64,000 nucleotides of DNA from Streptantibioticus cattleyicolor NRRL 8057 = DSM 46488 (GTDB taxonomy: Bacteria; Actinomycetota; Actinomycetes; Streptomycetales; Streptomycetaceae). The stretch is from contig NC_017586.1 of NCBI RefSeq assembly GCF_000240165.1, forward strand, positions 682,001-746,000. The letters run 5' to 3'. The translations under genes were made by a program, and so were the position numbers. A model generated the notes under the pieces. It saw only the letters and a program-made list of their open reading frames with translations, had not been told where the DNA came from and made no database searches. Position 1 is the stretch's first letter. Every line of letters starts with the position of its first letter. Positions 49,761-58,870 of the stretch are shown here, piece by piece.

Positions 49761-50796
49761 CCCGTCGGTGCTGCGCGCCTGTGCACAGGCGTGGCGGGAG
49801 ATGGCCCGGGATCTGAAGGGCATCGTCGAAGCGCAGGACGCGGAGGTCGCCCGGATGCGGGCGGCCTGGACCGGGGAGGCCGCTGATGCCTTCGACTCCC
49901 ACTGGTCGCACACCCGCAGGCAGGTCGAGGAGGTGCTGCCGCATTTCGAGACGGTCGCCGGGCAGCTGGACTCCGCGGCTGAGGCCATCGCCAAGGCGAA
50001 CGCCGCGGTGCACCACGTCGTGGAGGAGGTCGCCACTACCGCGCTCATCGGCATCGGCCTGTCGGTGCTGACGGCTGGTTTCTCCGACGCCGTCGCAGCC
50101 GGTGCCGCCGAGGCCGAGGTTGCCGAGGCGGCCGGTGAGGTGGCCCGGCTCGGCCAGCTGCTGATCAAGGTCGCGGAGGTCATGGAAAGGGTCAAGGACG
50201 CGATGGAAGGCAGCAGACTGCTCAAGTTCGCTTTCACCTTCGGCAAGAATCTTGATGCCAACTTCATCGGCAACGTCGGCGGGCAGTTGACGACCGGGCA
50301 GAAGGTAACCTGGGGGCAGGATCTGCAGGACGCCGCCGTCGCCGGGGTGGCCGGAACCGCCGGGCAGTCCGGTCTCGCCGCGGTGGGAGGCAAAGTTGCC
50401 GACTGGTCGGTCGACACCGGCGCGCACGCGGCGGACGAGGCGTGGGGGCCCGGCTCGAAGATCGTGTCGGTGCTCAGCGGTGAGGGCTGGCTGGGCAACG
50501 CCACCGTCGGCGCGACCACCAGCGCCGCCGGGCAGGGCGCCGCGACCGGCCTCGATGTCCTCACCGGCCAGGGCGGCAAGCAGGCCTCCGACATCCCCAA
50601 GGACATGGCGACCAGCTTCCTGACCGGCGGCGCCGCCGGCCTGGCGAACGAGAGCGGGGAGAGGCTCTACGAACCCGGCGAGGGCAGGCACCGCGCCGAC
50701 GCCCCCACCCCGACGTTCCACGCCGGCAAGGAGATCGGGATCGACGGAGCCCTCTACGCGGCGGGCAACGCCATCGAGTCCGAACTCGAGAACTGA
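49696..50796 (+). CDS. Large WXG-domain protein, T7SS substrate-like, 366 aa
   Basis: GTG 49696. The N-terminal bundle contains ARMRAAWTGEAADAFDSHWS (WTG in place of WXG) with a YxxxE-like helix after it. Residues about 100-170 hold a hydrophobic segment (VEEVATTALIGIGLSVLTAG), and the rest is Gly/Ala-rich (VAGVAGTAGQSGLAAVGG). Polymorphic toxins of this layout carry a toxin at the C-terminus, but here the protein ends without one. A toxin-less or degenerate delivery protein is the best reading. Confidence 0.65.
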   Translation: MSTPPEQPPIQKSWNLFNPGGDPSVLRACAQAWREMARDLKGIVEAQDAEVARMRAAWTGEAADAFDSHWSHTRRQVEEVLPHFETVAGQLDSAAEAIAKANAAVHHVVEEVATTALIGIGLSVLTAGFSDAVAAGAAEAEVAEAAGEVARLGQLLIKVAEVMERVKDAMEGSRLLKFAFTFGKNLDANFIGNVGGQLTTGQKVTWGQDLQDAAVAGVAGTAGQSGLAAVGGKVADWSVDTGAHAADEAWGPGSKIVSVLSGEGWLGNATVGATTSAAGQGAATGLDVLTGQGGKQASDIPKDMATSFLTGGAAGLANESGERLYEPGEGRHRADAPTPTFHAGKEIGIDGALYAAGNAIESELEN

Positions 50797-50821
50797 CCCC
50801 CATAGCAGGAGAAGCCCCGAG

Positions 50822-51427
50822 ATGTTCGAAGTCCGCAAAAGCATCAGACAGTTCCGCGACGATCCCGCCTGGACCTTTCAGCGCAAAGCACGGGACTACC
50901 TCGCGGAGTTCGACCGGGGCGGCTACCCGTTCAGCCTCGGGCCGAGGGGCAACTTCATACGCAACCTCGCCCGGGGCCGTCTCGCCAGCGGCCGACCCGT
51001 CAGCCTCTTCCACCTCGGTGCCTGGGTCCGTACCGGAGGTGCGCCATCCGGGGAGCATGCCCGCGTGTTCGGCGTGGCAGTACTGGAACTGGACCTGGTT
51101 CTGCCCGCCACGGCATTCACCCACAGCGGACTCGCCTACTTCACCAAGAACTGGTCCCGGCCCGCCCTGCCGTGCCCGGCGGGCACCGTAACAGTCCTGC
51201 CTCTGCAGGGCCCGAACGACCGCATACACCGGTGCAGCACCGACCCCGCCTTCGCCGACGCGGTGTACACCCTCCAGCTCCGGTCCCTGATGCGCACCCC
51301 TGCCTTCGGCTGGCGTACCGACAACAACCGCCTCATCGGCTGGCGCTTCGGCCGCCGGCCCCTCACCCAGATCCTGGCCCTCGCCGAGCGGCTGAACTCC
51401 ATCGCCGACCTCCTCAGCAACCCGTGA
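50822..51427 (+). CDS. Hypothetical protein downstream of the WXG gene, 201 aa
   Basis: ATG 50822 with AGAAG upstream. Mixed alpha/beta protein (MFEVRKSIRQFRDDPAWTFQ, SLFHLGAWVRTGGAPSGEHA, LTQILALAERLNSIADLL). Position directly after a T7SS-type protein suggests immunity or accessory role, but no family was recognised. Confidence 0.55.
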   Translation: MFEVRKSIRQFRDDPAWTFQRKARDYLAEFDRGGYPFSLGPRGNFIRNLARGRLASGRPVSLFHLGAWVRTGGAPSGEHARVFGVAVLELDLVLPATAFTHSGLAYFTKNWSRPALPCPAGTVTVLPLQGPNDRIHRCSTDPAFADAVYTLQLRSLMRTPAFGWRTDNNRLIGWRFGRRPLTQILALAERLNSIADLLSNP

Positions 51428-51551
51428 CCCCTCAGGGCTCGGCCTGCCAACAGCGCGAACGAGGAAGCGCACGGCGCGTCCCACTCCCGGCACAATCCGC
51501 AGTGACCGAAACCGCCCAGCACCAGCGCAGATCACCCGGCGTAACGAAGCA

Positions 51552-52250
51552 CTACCAGGAGTTCTGCTGTGCCTGGAAGACCATGAGTGCCAGCTGGACC
51601 CGGTTGTCCAAGCCGGTCTTCGTGAGGGCGCGGGAGATGTGCGTCTTGACTGTGCCTTCGCTCATGAAGAGTGCCTTCGCGATTGTCGCGTTGGAGGCAC
51701 CTTCGGCGACAGCCTCGGCGACGGCGCGTTCTCGATCGGTGAGCGCCGCCAATGTCTGCCGGGCTTTGGCGGTGGCGGAGTCGTTGGCTGTGCGCGTGTG
51801 GCGTGCCACGAGTTGGCGGGTGATCGTTGCTGAGAACGCGGATTCCCCAGAGGCGGCGAGATGAATCGCGTGGCAGAGCTCTTGCGGCGCGACATCTTTG
51901 AGTAGATATCCGCTCGCGCCGGCCCGCAATGCGTCGAGGACGTGTGTGTCCAGGTGGAAGGTGGTCAGCATCAAAACCGCGACCGACGGCACCGCCGCAC
52001 GGACACGGCGGGTGGCCTCGACACCGTTCATCTCCGGCATCTGCAGGTCCATCAGCACGACATCGGGGCGGTGCCGCGTCGCCGCGATGACGGCCTCGGC
52101 TCCGCCGGGTGCCTCGGCGACGACAGTGATGGTGGGGTCCACCGACAGGACCATCGACAACCCGGCGCGGACCATCGCGTCGTCGTCGACGACGAGCACC
52201 GACGTGGGTGCGCCGCCGGGGGTGCTGCTGGGAGGTGGAGAGCTGGTCAT
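51552..52250 (-). CDS. NarL/LuxR-family response regulator, 232 aa
   Basis: The receiver domain (residues 17-135) has VLVVDDDAMVRAGL, the phospho-acceptor Asp in DVVLMDLQMPEMNG, a conserved Thr (MLTTF) and Lys (LLKDV). The C-terminal LuxR HTH is LTDRERAVAEAVAEGASNAT then IAKALFMSEGTVKTHISRAL. The start overlaps the end of the kinase gene (ATGA). Confidence 0.9.
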   Translation of the reverse strand: MTSSPPPSSTPGGAPTSVLVVDDDAMVRAGLSMVLSVDPTITVVAEAPGGAEAVIAATRHRPDVVLMDLQMPEMNGVEATRRVRAAVPSVAVLMLTTFHLDTHVLDALRAGASGYLLKDVAPQELCHAIHLAASGESAFSATITRQLVARHTRTANDSATAKARQTLAALTDRERAVAEAVAEGASNATIAKALFMSEGTVKTHISRALTKTGLDNRVQLALMVFQAQQNSW

Positions 52251-53455
52251 CGCAGGGGCACTCGCGCGGACAGTCGGAACTCGTGGGTGTTCTCACCGCG
52301 GTCGACGACCTCGTGTTCAACGACCCCTCCCACGGTGGCGATCCGTTCGACGAGACCGCTCAGCCCGGCGCCGGTTCCGGGCAACGCCGACTCGGTTTCT
52401 TCGATCGGGTTGGTGATCGTGATGAGGGCATCACCGCCCTCGCGGCGAACGTTCACCGTTACCAGTGCGCCAGGGGCGTGCTTGCGCGCGTTGGTCAGCC
52501 CCTCTTGCACGACGCGGTAGATGTGCTCGGCGTTCGGAGGTTCCCGCAACGGGGCCGTGCTGCCGGTGTTGCCGCTGTTGTCGGGCGGATCAAGGCGCGC
52601 GACGATCAACTGACCGGCTTGTCTGGCTTCGTCGATCAATCCCGCGACGGTGTGCCCGTGCTCGGAGCTTTGCGGTGTCACGACGATGCCGTCGCGCAGC
52701 ATGCCGATCACAGTGCGCAGCTCGTCGAGTGCGCTGATCGCGGTCGTGCGGATCGTCGCGGCTGTTGTGCCGACGTTCTTGGCGTTGTCCCCGGCGACCG
52801 CGAGCCCGCCGGCGTAGAGCGCGATCAGCGAGATGTAGTGCGCGACCGAGTCGTGCATGTCCCGGGCGATTCTGGCGCGCTCGGCCATCTGGATCTGTTC
52901 CGCGCGCTGCTCTCGCTCGCGCTCGATACGGGCTGCTCTGTCCCGGTAGACCGCGACCAGGTCCTGCTGCTTCTGCCGCAGCGCGCCCCAGGCCACGACG
53001 GCGAGTGCGATCGCGGTGTTGACCACCACCGTGAGGCTCAGCGCGGAGTTGGCCGGATACAGCAGCCAGAAGACCAGGGCGCCGGCGATATCGGCCAGCG
53101 CTACGACGAACGCCTGCTCGATACGCCTGCTGCGTGCCACGGCGAACAGCGCCACGTAGTTGGCTACACCGGCGGTTGCGCAGAACGCCCCAGCGACCGC
53201 CAGCAGCAGACCGATCACGACCGGAGCACGGTAACGGAGCAGCAGCACGAGACTCGCGACGGCGCCCACGCAGATGTCGAGGACGCGCCACCCTCCTCCC
53301 GGGCGTTGCTCGAGGACCAGGAACAGCATGGCGAGTCCACCGGCGAACGAGGAGAGAACAAGCAACGCCGACCGGCCGCGCTCGATCCACGGCCCTCGAC
53401 GCACCGGTATCTCGTCGTTGCGGCCGCCGGCGACTGCGAGGGGAGGAGACGTCAC
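52247..53455 (-). CDS. Sensor histidine kinase, NarX/DesK-like, 402 aa
   Basis: GTG 53455. Residues about 28-165 hold about five membrane helices with almost no outer domain. The HisKA_3 box is ERARIARDMHDSVAHYISLI with the phospho-His in DMHDS. The ATPase domain has VVQEGLTNARKHAP (N box) and GTGAGLSGLVERI (G box). Typical of intramembrane-sensing kinases that respond to the cell envelope. Divergent from the membrane genes at 53587. Confidence 0.9.
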   Translation of the reverse strand: MTSPPLAVAGGRNDEIPVRRGPWIERGRSALLVLSSFAGGLAMLFLVLEQRPGGGWRVLDICVGAVASLVLLLRYRAPVVIGLLLAVAGAFCATAGVANYVALFAVARSRRIEQAFVVALADIAGALVFWLLYPANSALSLTVVVNTAIALAVVAWGALRQKQQDLVAVYRDRAARIEREREQRAEQIQMAERARIARDMHDSVAHYISLIALYAGGLAVAGDNAKNVGTTAATIRTTAISALDELRTVIGMLRDGIVVTPQSSEHGHTVAGLIDEARQAGQLIVARLDPPDNSGNTGSTAPLREPPNAEHIYRVVQEGLTNARKHAPGALVTVNVRREGGDALITITNPIEETESALPGTGAGLSGLVERIATVGGVVEHEVVDRGENTHEFRLSARVPLR

Positions 53456-53586
53456 CGGGCCACCCTAGACCGCCGGACCCGGCGAAGCAGTCAACGAAAG
53501 TCGTAGAAGCTGTCGGCCGTTCGTGGACTCGATCGGTCCCGATCGGCAGACGTCCGGCGCGTTGGCCGGCCGACATGGTTGAGGAC

Positions 53587-53916
53587 ATGAACACCACAGG
53601 TCCTCGCCGATACCTGATGACGCTGCTCGGGCTGGACCCGACCGATCAGCGCTCCACGACCCGGATCCGCTTCGCGGTCACCACGATGGCCGCCTTCGCG
53701 ACCGCCGTGCAGATCATCGTCTGGCTGCTGATGGGCATCTTCCGCACTCGTCTCGACGGTCCGTGGTGGCTGTGGACGCCCGGCAGCGCCCTCCTCGTCA
53801 ACGCTGCGCTGCTGTCCGTGGACCACGTCCGCGACCAGTGGCCACGCGCCGGTTCATCGCACAGTCTCCGGACCGGCAACCTCCGTACTCACGACGTCAC
53901 CCGGGAGACATTGTGA
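53587..53916 (+). CDS. Two-helix membrane protein, 109 aa
   Basis: ATG 53587 (or 53575). MNTTGPRRYLMTLLGLDPTD precedes two hydrophobic helices (AVTTMAAFATAVQIIVWLLM, WLWTPGSALLVNAALLSVDH). Its stop overlaps the next GTG. As the divergent target of the two-component system it may be a regulated membrane component. Confidence 0.65.
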   Translation: MNTTGPRRYLMTLLGLDPTDQRSTTRIRFAVTTMAAFATAVQIIVWLLMGIFRTRLDGPWWLWTPGSALLVNAALLSVDHVRDQWPRAGSSHSLRTGNLRTHDVTRETL

Positions 53917-54677
53917 CCACGCCATCGACCACGCAGAACCTGTCTGCCTCGTCTCGTCCCGCAGCCGGCGCATCGGACCTGCCCACCACCACGTTCGCCG
54001 GCCGGACGGGCATGGCAGTGGGTGCCCTCTCGGTGCCGATGGTGGCCTTGTACTTCGTCTACTCGGGACCACCCCCGCAGTGGAACGTCCTGACGCGTAG
54101 CCTGCTGACGCTGGTGATCATGGCTGTGCTGACGGCGTTCGGGGTGGCTCTGGCACGCCTGCTTCCCAGGGACGACACGGGTCGGCGCGCCATCGTCGGC
54201 CAGCTCACCATCGTGTCGCTGCTCACCTACGTCGCGGTGATCCTCTTCGCCGCCTCGCTCGAAGCCGGTACTCCCCTGGCCTTCCCGGACCGGGGGATGG
54301 ACCCGACCACGGACGGCCCTTTGGCGGCCGCCATGGCGTTGGCCCATGGTCCGATCGCACACCTGTGGATCGCGATGTTCTTCCTCGGGTTCGCCCGTGC
54401 CGCGCAGCATCGCGGGACAGCCGCGTCACCGATGGTGCCACGGTGGACCCTGCGCGGTGCCATCGTCGTCGGAGTCATCAACCTGCTGGCCATCCCGTCG
54501 CTCTACTTCGGCATGGACGCCACCCACTTCTACGCCATCAACGGGTGGGGTGCTGATGCCCTCGTCGGCCTGATCACTCTGGTCTGGGTCGGCTTCATCG
54601 GTCTGGGCATCCACCGGGCGTCACCTGGACGCCTGACCCCACGACGTCCGCCGGCTGAGACCCCCGCGCGCACTTGA
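53913..54677 (+). CDS. Polytopic membrane protein, 254 aa
   Basis: GTG 53913 overlaps the previous stop (GTGA). Five or six hydrophobic segments (GMAVGALSVPMVALYFVYSG, LLTLVIMAVLTAFGVALARL, IVSLLTYVAVILFAASLEAG, AHLWIAMFFLGFARAA, AIVVGVINLLAIPSLYFGMD, ALVGLITLVWVGFIGLGIHR). No transporter signature seen. Operon with the 109-aa protein, probably controlled by the divergent two-component system. Confidence 0.7.
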   Translation: MTTPSTTQNLSASSRPAAGASDLPTTTFAGRTGMAVGALSVPMVALYFVYSGPPPQWNVLTRSLLTLVIMAVLTAFGVALARLLPRDDTGRRAIVGQLTIVSLLTYVAVILFAASLEAGTPLAFPDRGMDPTTDGPLAAAMALAHGPIAHLWIAMFFLGFARAAQHRGTAASPMVPRWTLRGAIVVGVINLLAIPSLYFGMDATHFYAINGWGADALVGLITLVWVGFIGLGIHRASPGRLTPRRPPAETPART

Positions 54678-55034
54678 TCGAGGCCCAGGGGCGGCCCTGC
54701 CCGGGCCCCATCCGGCGCGGGCAGGACCACGCCTTCGCGACGCCGGCGTCGTGCAGCCCGGTGCCCGTCTTCAGCATCGGGCTGCGCTGCGCACCGTCGT
54801 TGTCCGGGGTGGCCAGGAGGCGTAAGACACGTTCTGGTACGTAGGGTTCAGCGAACGTGTCTTACTGATATCTCGGGGTTGTTCCGGGCACGTTCGGCAC
54901 GTGGGCCGCGCGGTCGGCCGCAGTGAGCGCTCGTAGGCGAAGGTCCTCCCCCCGGCCTGATGCCCCCTCCCCGCAGGCACGCGCGCTCCCGTCCGATAGC
55001 CTGCGCGGCGGCTGTGGGGCGCAGGAGGGGCGGG
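54678..55034. other. Intergenic region with a 13-bp inverted repeat
   Basis: No supported gene. GTAAGACACGTTC (54824-54836) and GAACGTGTCTTAC (54855-54867) are perfectly complementary across 18 nt. This could be a terminator of the upstream operon or one end of a lost insertion sequence. Confidence 0.5.
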
Positions 55035-55829
55035 ATGAATCGGCGGGTAGGCAGAGCTGTGCCGTGGATCGTGGTCGCCGTGGCCGGCGTCCTGCTCGTG
55101 TTGTCGTGGCCGTGGGGGAGCCGGGCGCAGGCGCCGTTGGGAGCGTGGGGCGGGCCGGACAGGCTCGCCCCGGGGCCGATGGGCACGGGTGTGCTGCGCG
55201 GTGTGCCGTTGCCGGGCGGTGGCATGTCGGACGGGAACCACTGCGGGGCCAAGGGGTACCACTTCTTCCCGGTTCCGCCCGGCGCGCACGCCGCGGCGGC
55301 CGCCGCGTTGAGCGGTCGTCAGGTGCCAGGTCCGCAGTTGGCACTGCTGTCGTACGGGGGCGGGGACGACCCCCTGGGCGAGAGCGGACCGTACCGGCAC
55401 CAGTGGACGTTCTCGATCTCGTTCGGGCTGAGCCCCGGCCCGTCACGGGCGCTCAGTCTGGCGCAGCCGATCGGGGCGCAGGGGGTGGCCGTGGAGATCG
55501 AGGGCCCGCACGGGCTGGTCGCCGGTGCGCACGGGCTCCCGGTGACCCTGCACGGCGCGACCACGGGCCCCGACCACCGGCTGGACGTCCGTTCCAGAGG
55601 CAAGGTGACCGCCGACCTGAACCTGCCGCTGGCGGCCGTGTGCCCCGGCACCGACGCCGGTCACGTCGTGGAGGGGCTCTCCGGACCGGTCGATGCCCAC
55701 AACACCCTCATCGGGCAACCGCCGTACCGGCTGTTCGTCTCGGTCAGCGACCCGTCCATCGGCGCGCTGCGCGCCGCCGTTCACGCGCCCGTCGCCGGGG
55801 ACACGCTGACCGGCGACAACCTGGAGTAG
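55035..55829 (+). CDS. Secreted or membrane-anchored hypothetical protein, 264 aa
   Basis: ATG 55035 with GGAGG upstream. The N-terminus MNRRVGRAVPWIVVAVAGVL is a signal anchor. The outer domain (residues 35-264) is Gly/Pro-rich with beta segments (HQWTFSISFGLSPGPSRALS, PYRLFVSVSDPSIGALRAAV) and one early Cys. No enzyme motif. Likely exported; role unknown. Confidence 0.65.
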   Translation: MNRRVGRAVPWIVVAVAGVLLVLSWPWGSRAQAPLGAWGGPDRLAPGPMGTGVLRGVPLPGGGMSDGNHCGAKGYHFFPVPPGAHAAAAAALSGRQVPGPQLALLSYGGGDDPLGESGPYRHQWTFSISFGLSPGPSRALSLAQPIGAQGVAVEIEGPHGLVAGAHGLPVTLHGATTGPDHRLDVRSRGKVTADLNLPLAAVCPGTDAGHVVEGLSGPVDAHNTLIGQPPYRLFVSVSDPSIGALRAAVHAPVAGDTLTGDNLE

Positions 55830-56358
55830 GCCGGACCATGGCCCGCGGTCCAGGCCGCGGGTGCCGTCCGCAGGGAGGACCGGGGTCCGTGGGAAGTCCG
55901 GGGACTGCTGCGCCGGGACGGGCAGCGGCCACCGCACCGTACCCGGGACCGGCCGGGCGGGCGTGAGTCGGCGGGGCTTGCGCTCCTTGGCGTCCCCTGG
56001 CTGTCCCCGCGCTGGTGTCGGTCCGCTTCCGCTGCCCAGGGCACGAACCAAGTCCATCGGGATCACCTCGGCGCGCGGGGATGTCGGCCTGGCGGACCGT
56101 CCGTGCGGGGCGGTGCGCGAGCAGCGGGTTCGGCCCCCAAGCACCGTTGTTCACCGAGGTCGGCCGCTCGGTGAACAACGGTGGTGAACGTTCAGCTCTG
56201 GATGGACAACCGCCTGGCTCCTATCACTGAGGTACTGCCCGCACCGGGCCGGCGCCGGCCCGGTGCGGGAGTGCCTGTGCACGCCCGTCCCCGGGTCCGC
56301 GGGCCCCGTTCGGGCGGCCGGGCTTCCTGCCGGCTCTCCGGGAAGAAGGAGTCCTGCT
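55830..56358. other. Intergenic region with a perfect 16-bp inverted repeat
   Basis: No supported gene. CACCGTTGTTCACCGA (56142-56157) and TCGGTGAACAACGGTG (56168-56183) are perfectly complementary with a 10-nt spacer. It has no U-tract and is not next to a stop, so a protein-binding site is possible. Confidence 0.55.
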
Positions 56359-56988
56359 GTGTCGAAACCGATCAGGTGGCTGCGGCGGTTGTCCTGGCGG
56401 ACGGTGACCGCTGTGGCGATCACCCTCGCCCTCGCCGTCACCGCCGTGACCTTGCGTACCACCGGCGCCTTGACCGTGGCCGCCCCCCAGCACCGGACCG
56501 CGGTCCGCACCGTCGCCTACACCCGCAACGCCGCCCCCGGCGACACCTCCGCCACGGCCGCGGAACAGGGCAGCGCCGGCACCGCGTCACCGGCCACGCC
56601 GACAACGGTCAACACCCTGGCCACCATCGAGGTGCCCGCCCCGGCCAACGCACCCAGGCACTGCCGCGCCGAGATCGCGCCGGCCCTGCTGATGAACGCC
56701 TTCATCCCCCAGGGCCTACGCCTCGGCCTCAACCCGTGCCTGCGCAACTGGCTGGCCGCAGGCGTGATCACCACCGGCGGCCTGGCGACCATCGTCAGCA
56801 ACTACCTGCCGCCACCGTGGAACACCATGGCCGGCGTCATCGGTGACGCGATCAACGGCAGCACCGACGCGATCTCCTACCTGGTCAACGACGCCTGCGG
56901 ATACTGGGCCTACCTGTACGTCACCTGGGCCCCGCCCCTCGCCTGGGCCTCGTGCAGCCCCGACGCCTGGGGAGGCTGGACCCACTGA
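56359..56988 (+). CDS. Exported hypothetical protein, 209 aa
   Basis: GTG 56359 with AAGGAG upstream. The signal sequence is KPIRWLRRLSWRTVTAVAIT and following hydrophobic residues. An Ala/Thr-rich linker (55-95) is followed by a domain with four or more cysteines (CRAEIAPALL, LNPCLRNWLAAGVITTGGLA, NDACGYWAYLYVTWAPPLAW, CSPDAW). The cysteines suggest disulphides. No family recognised. Confidence 0.65.
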   Translation: MSKPIRWLRRLSWRTVTAVAITLALAVTAVTLRTTGALTVAAPQHRTAVRTVAYTRNAAPGDTSATAAEQGSAGTASPATPTTVNTLATIEVPAPANAPRHCRAEIAPALLMNAFIPQGLRLGLNPCLRNWLAAGVITTGGLATIVSNYLPPPWNTMAGVIGDAINGSTDAISYLVNDACGYWAYLYVTWAPPLAWASCSPDAWGGWTH

Positions 56989-57119
56989 GACACCAAACCT
57001 CGCGGCGGACGCAGCCGGAACCGGCAGCGCCCGCCGCGAGGCGCTCTGCTGCGAGTACGCTGTCCGGCCACCTCGGCACAACGGCCGGAAGCGGACGCCG
57101 GTGCGTCCCTCGCGTACCG

Positions 57120-57455
57120 GGCGGCAGGCCGAGCGTGCCCTTCTTGATGAACCCGGTGTCGTCGATGATCAGCACACCGCCCGGTACAAGCCGTTCAGCC
57201 GCATAGTCACGGACGTCGTCACGCAGGGCGTCCGCGTCCCAGACACCGCTGTGCAGCAGCCGCTGAAAGCCGTCCGGGGTTCGATGCCCCGCCCGCTCCG
57301 CGAGCTGCCGGCCGTTCTTGCGTACCGCCTGCCCCAACAGGCCCCGGACTCAGTCCCGCATCCGCCACCGCAGATCCGCCCGAGCGAACCGGCCCGCCAC
57401 CCGCGCGAACATCGACTCCAACTCGCCTGCTCAGCGGGCGACTTCAGTCATCCCC
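57120..57455 (-). pseudogene. IS701-type transposase remnant
   Basis: The minus strand reads ESMFARVAGRFARADLRWRM, a stop, then VRGLLGQAVRKNGRQLAERA, GHRTPDGFQRLLHSGVWDAD and VLIIDDTGFIKKGTL. This is the N-terminal third of an IS701-family DDE transposase, with the first catalytic Asp in IDDTGF. It has an internal stop and then breaks off into unrelated sequence. No terminal repeats recognised. Confidence 0.7.
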
Positions 57456-57522
57456 GCCATACCAGGACAAGGACAACTGCCAGCTCAGGACACGAACCGC
57501 TGCTGGAGTCCCAGGTCTGTGT

Positions 57523-57954
57523 TCACGTCGCCCGCCAGCCGCTCCACCGGCGCACCGTCACCTCCACCACCGGCCCGGCCGGCGCCCGATTCGCGTACTG
57601 GTCGCGGTACTTGGCGGTCAGCAGCGCCACGTGGTGGCCGGAGCGTGCGCATTCGGCGGCGGGGAGCAGTACGCGGGCGTCGCCGTCGGCGCGGGCCCAC
57701 CACAGTCGGTCCCATTCCTCGTGGTAGCCGTCGGCGAGCAGGCAGACGGCGGGGTTGGCGGTGATGTTGGCGAGGCGTTTGAGGCGGATGGAGCGTTTGG
57801 GTTTGTGGTCGACGGCGAGGACGACGGTGTCGCCGGTGACCGCGAAGACCACGGGTACGAGATGGGGCCGGCCCGCCGGGTCGGCGGTGGCCAGCCGGGC
57901 GACCCGGGAGGCGGTGAACGCCTCCCGGGCCTGATGTGGTGTCAGTGAGGGCAC
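57523..57954 (-). CDS. PPOX-class F420-dependent enzyme, 143 aa
   Basis: The split-barrel fold is shown by FTASRVARLATADPAGRPHL, PVVFAVTGDTVVLAVDHKPK and a late RDQYANRAPAGPVVEVTVRR. LKRLANITANPAVCLLADGY is typical of the TIGR03668 group. These reduce substrates with F420H2. It starts 4 nt after the LLM gene ends, so both act with the same cofactor. Confidence 0.8.
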   Translation of the reverse strand: MPSLTPHQAREAFTASRVARLATADPAGRPHLVPVVFAVTGDTVVLAVDHKPKRSIRLKRLANITANPAVCLLADGYHEEWDRLWWARADGDARVLLPAAECARSGHHVALLTAKYRDQYANRAPAGPVVEVTVRRWSGWRAT

Positions 57955-57958
57955 CGGT

Positions 57959-58783
57959 TCACCGGAAGCGGGCGGCGGTCCGCGCCAGTTGGTCGAGCCG
58001 GGCCATGGTCGGCCCCTCGGGTTCGGTGGGCAGGTAGAACAGGACCCGTTCGACGCCGAGGCGCAGGTACCCCTCGACGGTCGTCGGGTCGTCGGGGATG
58101 GCGTAGACGGTCACCGGCACGTCGCGGTCGGCGCGTTGCCGCAACCGGTCGATGCGCTGGGAGAGTTGGTCCGGTGGCAGGCTGTTGGCGAGCCAGGCGT
58201 CGCCGAGTTCGGCGACGCGGTGGAAGGCCCCCTCGCCGCCGCCGACGTAGATCGGCGGATGGGGCCGCCGTACCGGCTTGGGCCACAGGTAGACGGGGTC
58301 GAAGTCGACGAACTCGCCGTGGAACTCGGCCTTCTCGGCGGTCCACAACTCCTTGATGGCACGCAGCCGTTCGTCGACCAGCCGACCGCGGGTGGCCGGG
58401 TCGGTGCCGTGGTTGGCCATCTCCTCGCGGTTCCAGCCGACGCCGATGCCGAAGACTGCCCGGCCGCCGGAGATCAGGTCGAGCGAGGCGACCTCCTTTG
58501 CCGTGACGATCGGGTCCCGCTGGGCCACCAGGGCGATCCCGGTGCCCAGCAGCAGCCGTTCGGTGACCGCGGCGACCGCGGCTAGGGTGACGAACGGGTC
58601 GAGGGTGCGGTAGTAGATGTCCGGCAGTTCGCCGCCACCCGGGTAGGGCGACCGGCGCTCGACGGGGATGTGGGTGTGCTCGGCGATGAAGAGCGAGTCG
58701 AACTCGCGCTCCTCCAGCGCCCGCCCCAGCTCGATGGGGCCGATGCCCTGGTCGGTGACGAAGGTCGAGATACCGAACTTCAC
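57959..58783 (-). CDS. LLM-class F420-dependent oxidoreductase, 274 aa
   Basis: Luciferase-like TIM barrel: MKFGISTFVTDQGIGPIELG, FDSLFIAEHTHIPVE, RLLLGTGIALVAQRDPIVTA, GGRAVFGIGVGWNREEMANH and HPPIYVGGG. GVGWNREE is the usual F420 clade motif. Substrate unknown. First gene of the two-gene F420 operon. Confidence 0.85.
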   Translation of the reverse strand: MKFGISTFVTDQGIGPIELGRALEEREFDSLFIAEHTHIPVERRSPYPGGGELPDIYYRTLDPFVTLAAVAAVTERLLLGTGIALVAQRDPIVTAKEVASLDLISGGRAVFGIGVGWNREEMANHGTDPATRGRLVDERLRAIKELWTAEKAEFHGEFVDFDPVYLWPKPVRRPHPPIYVGGGEGAFHRVAELGDAWLANSLPPDQLSQRIDRLRQRADRDVPVTVYAIPDDPTTVEGYLRLGVERVLFYLPTEPEGPTMARLDQLARTAARFR

Positions 58784-58870
58784 GGAAGCGCTCCTCGGGT
58801 CCTCGGTCGGTCATGACGGTACGCAGGGGTGGCTACCCGTAATCGCACTGTTTCAACGCGTGACGCGCGG

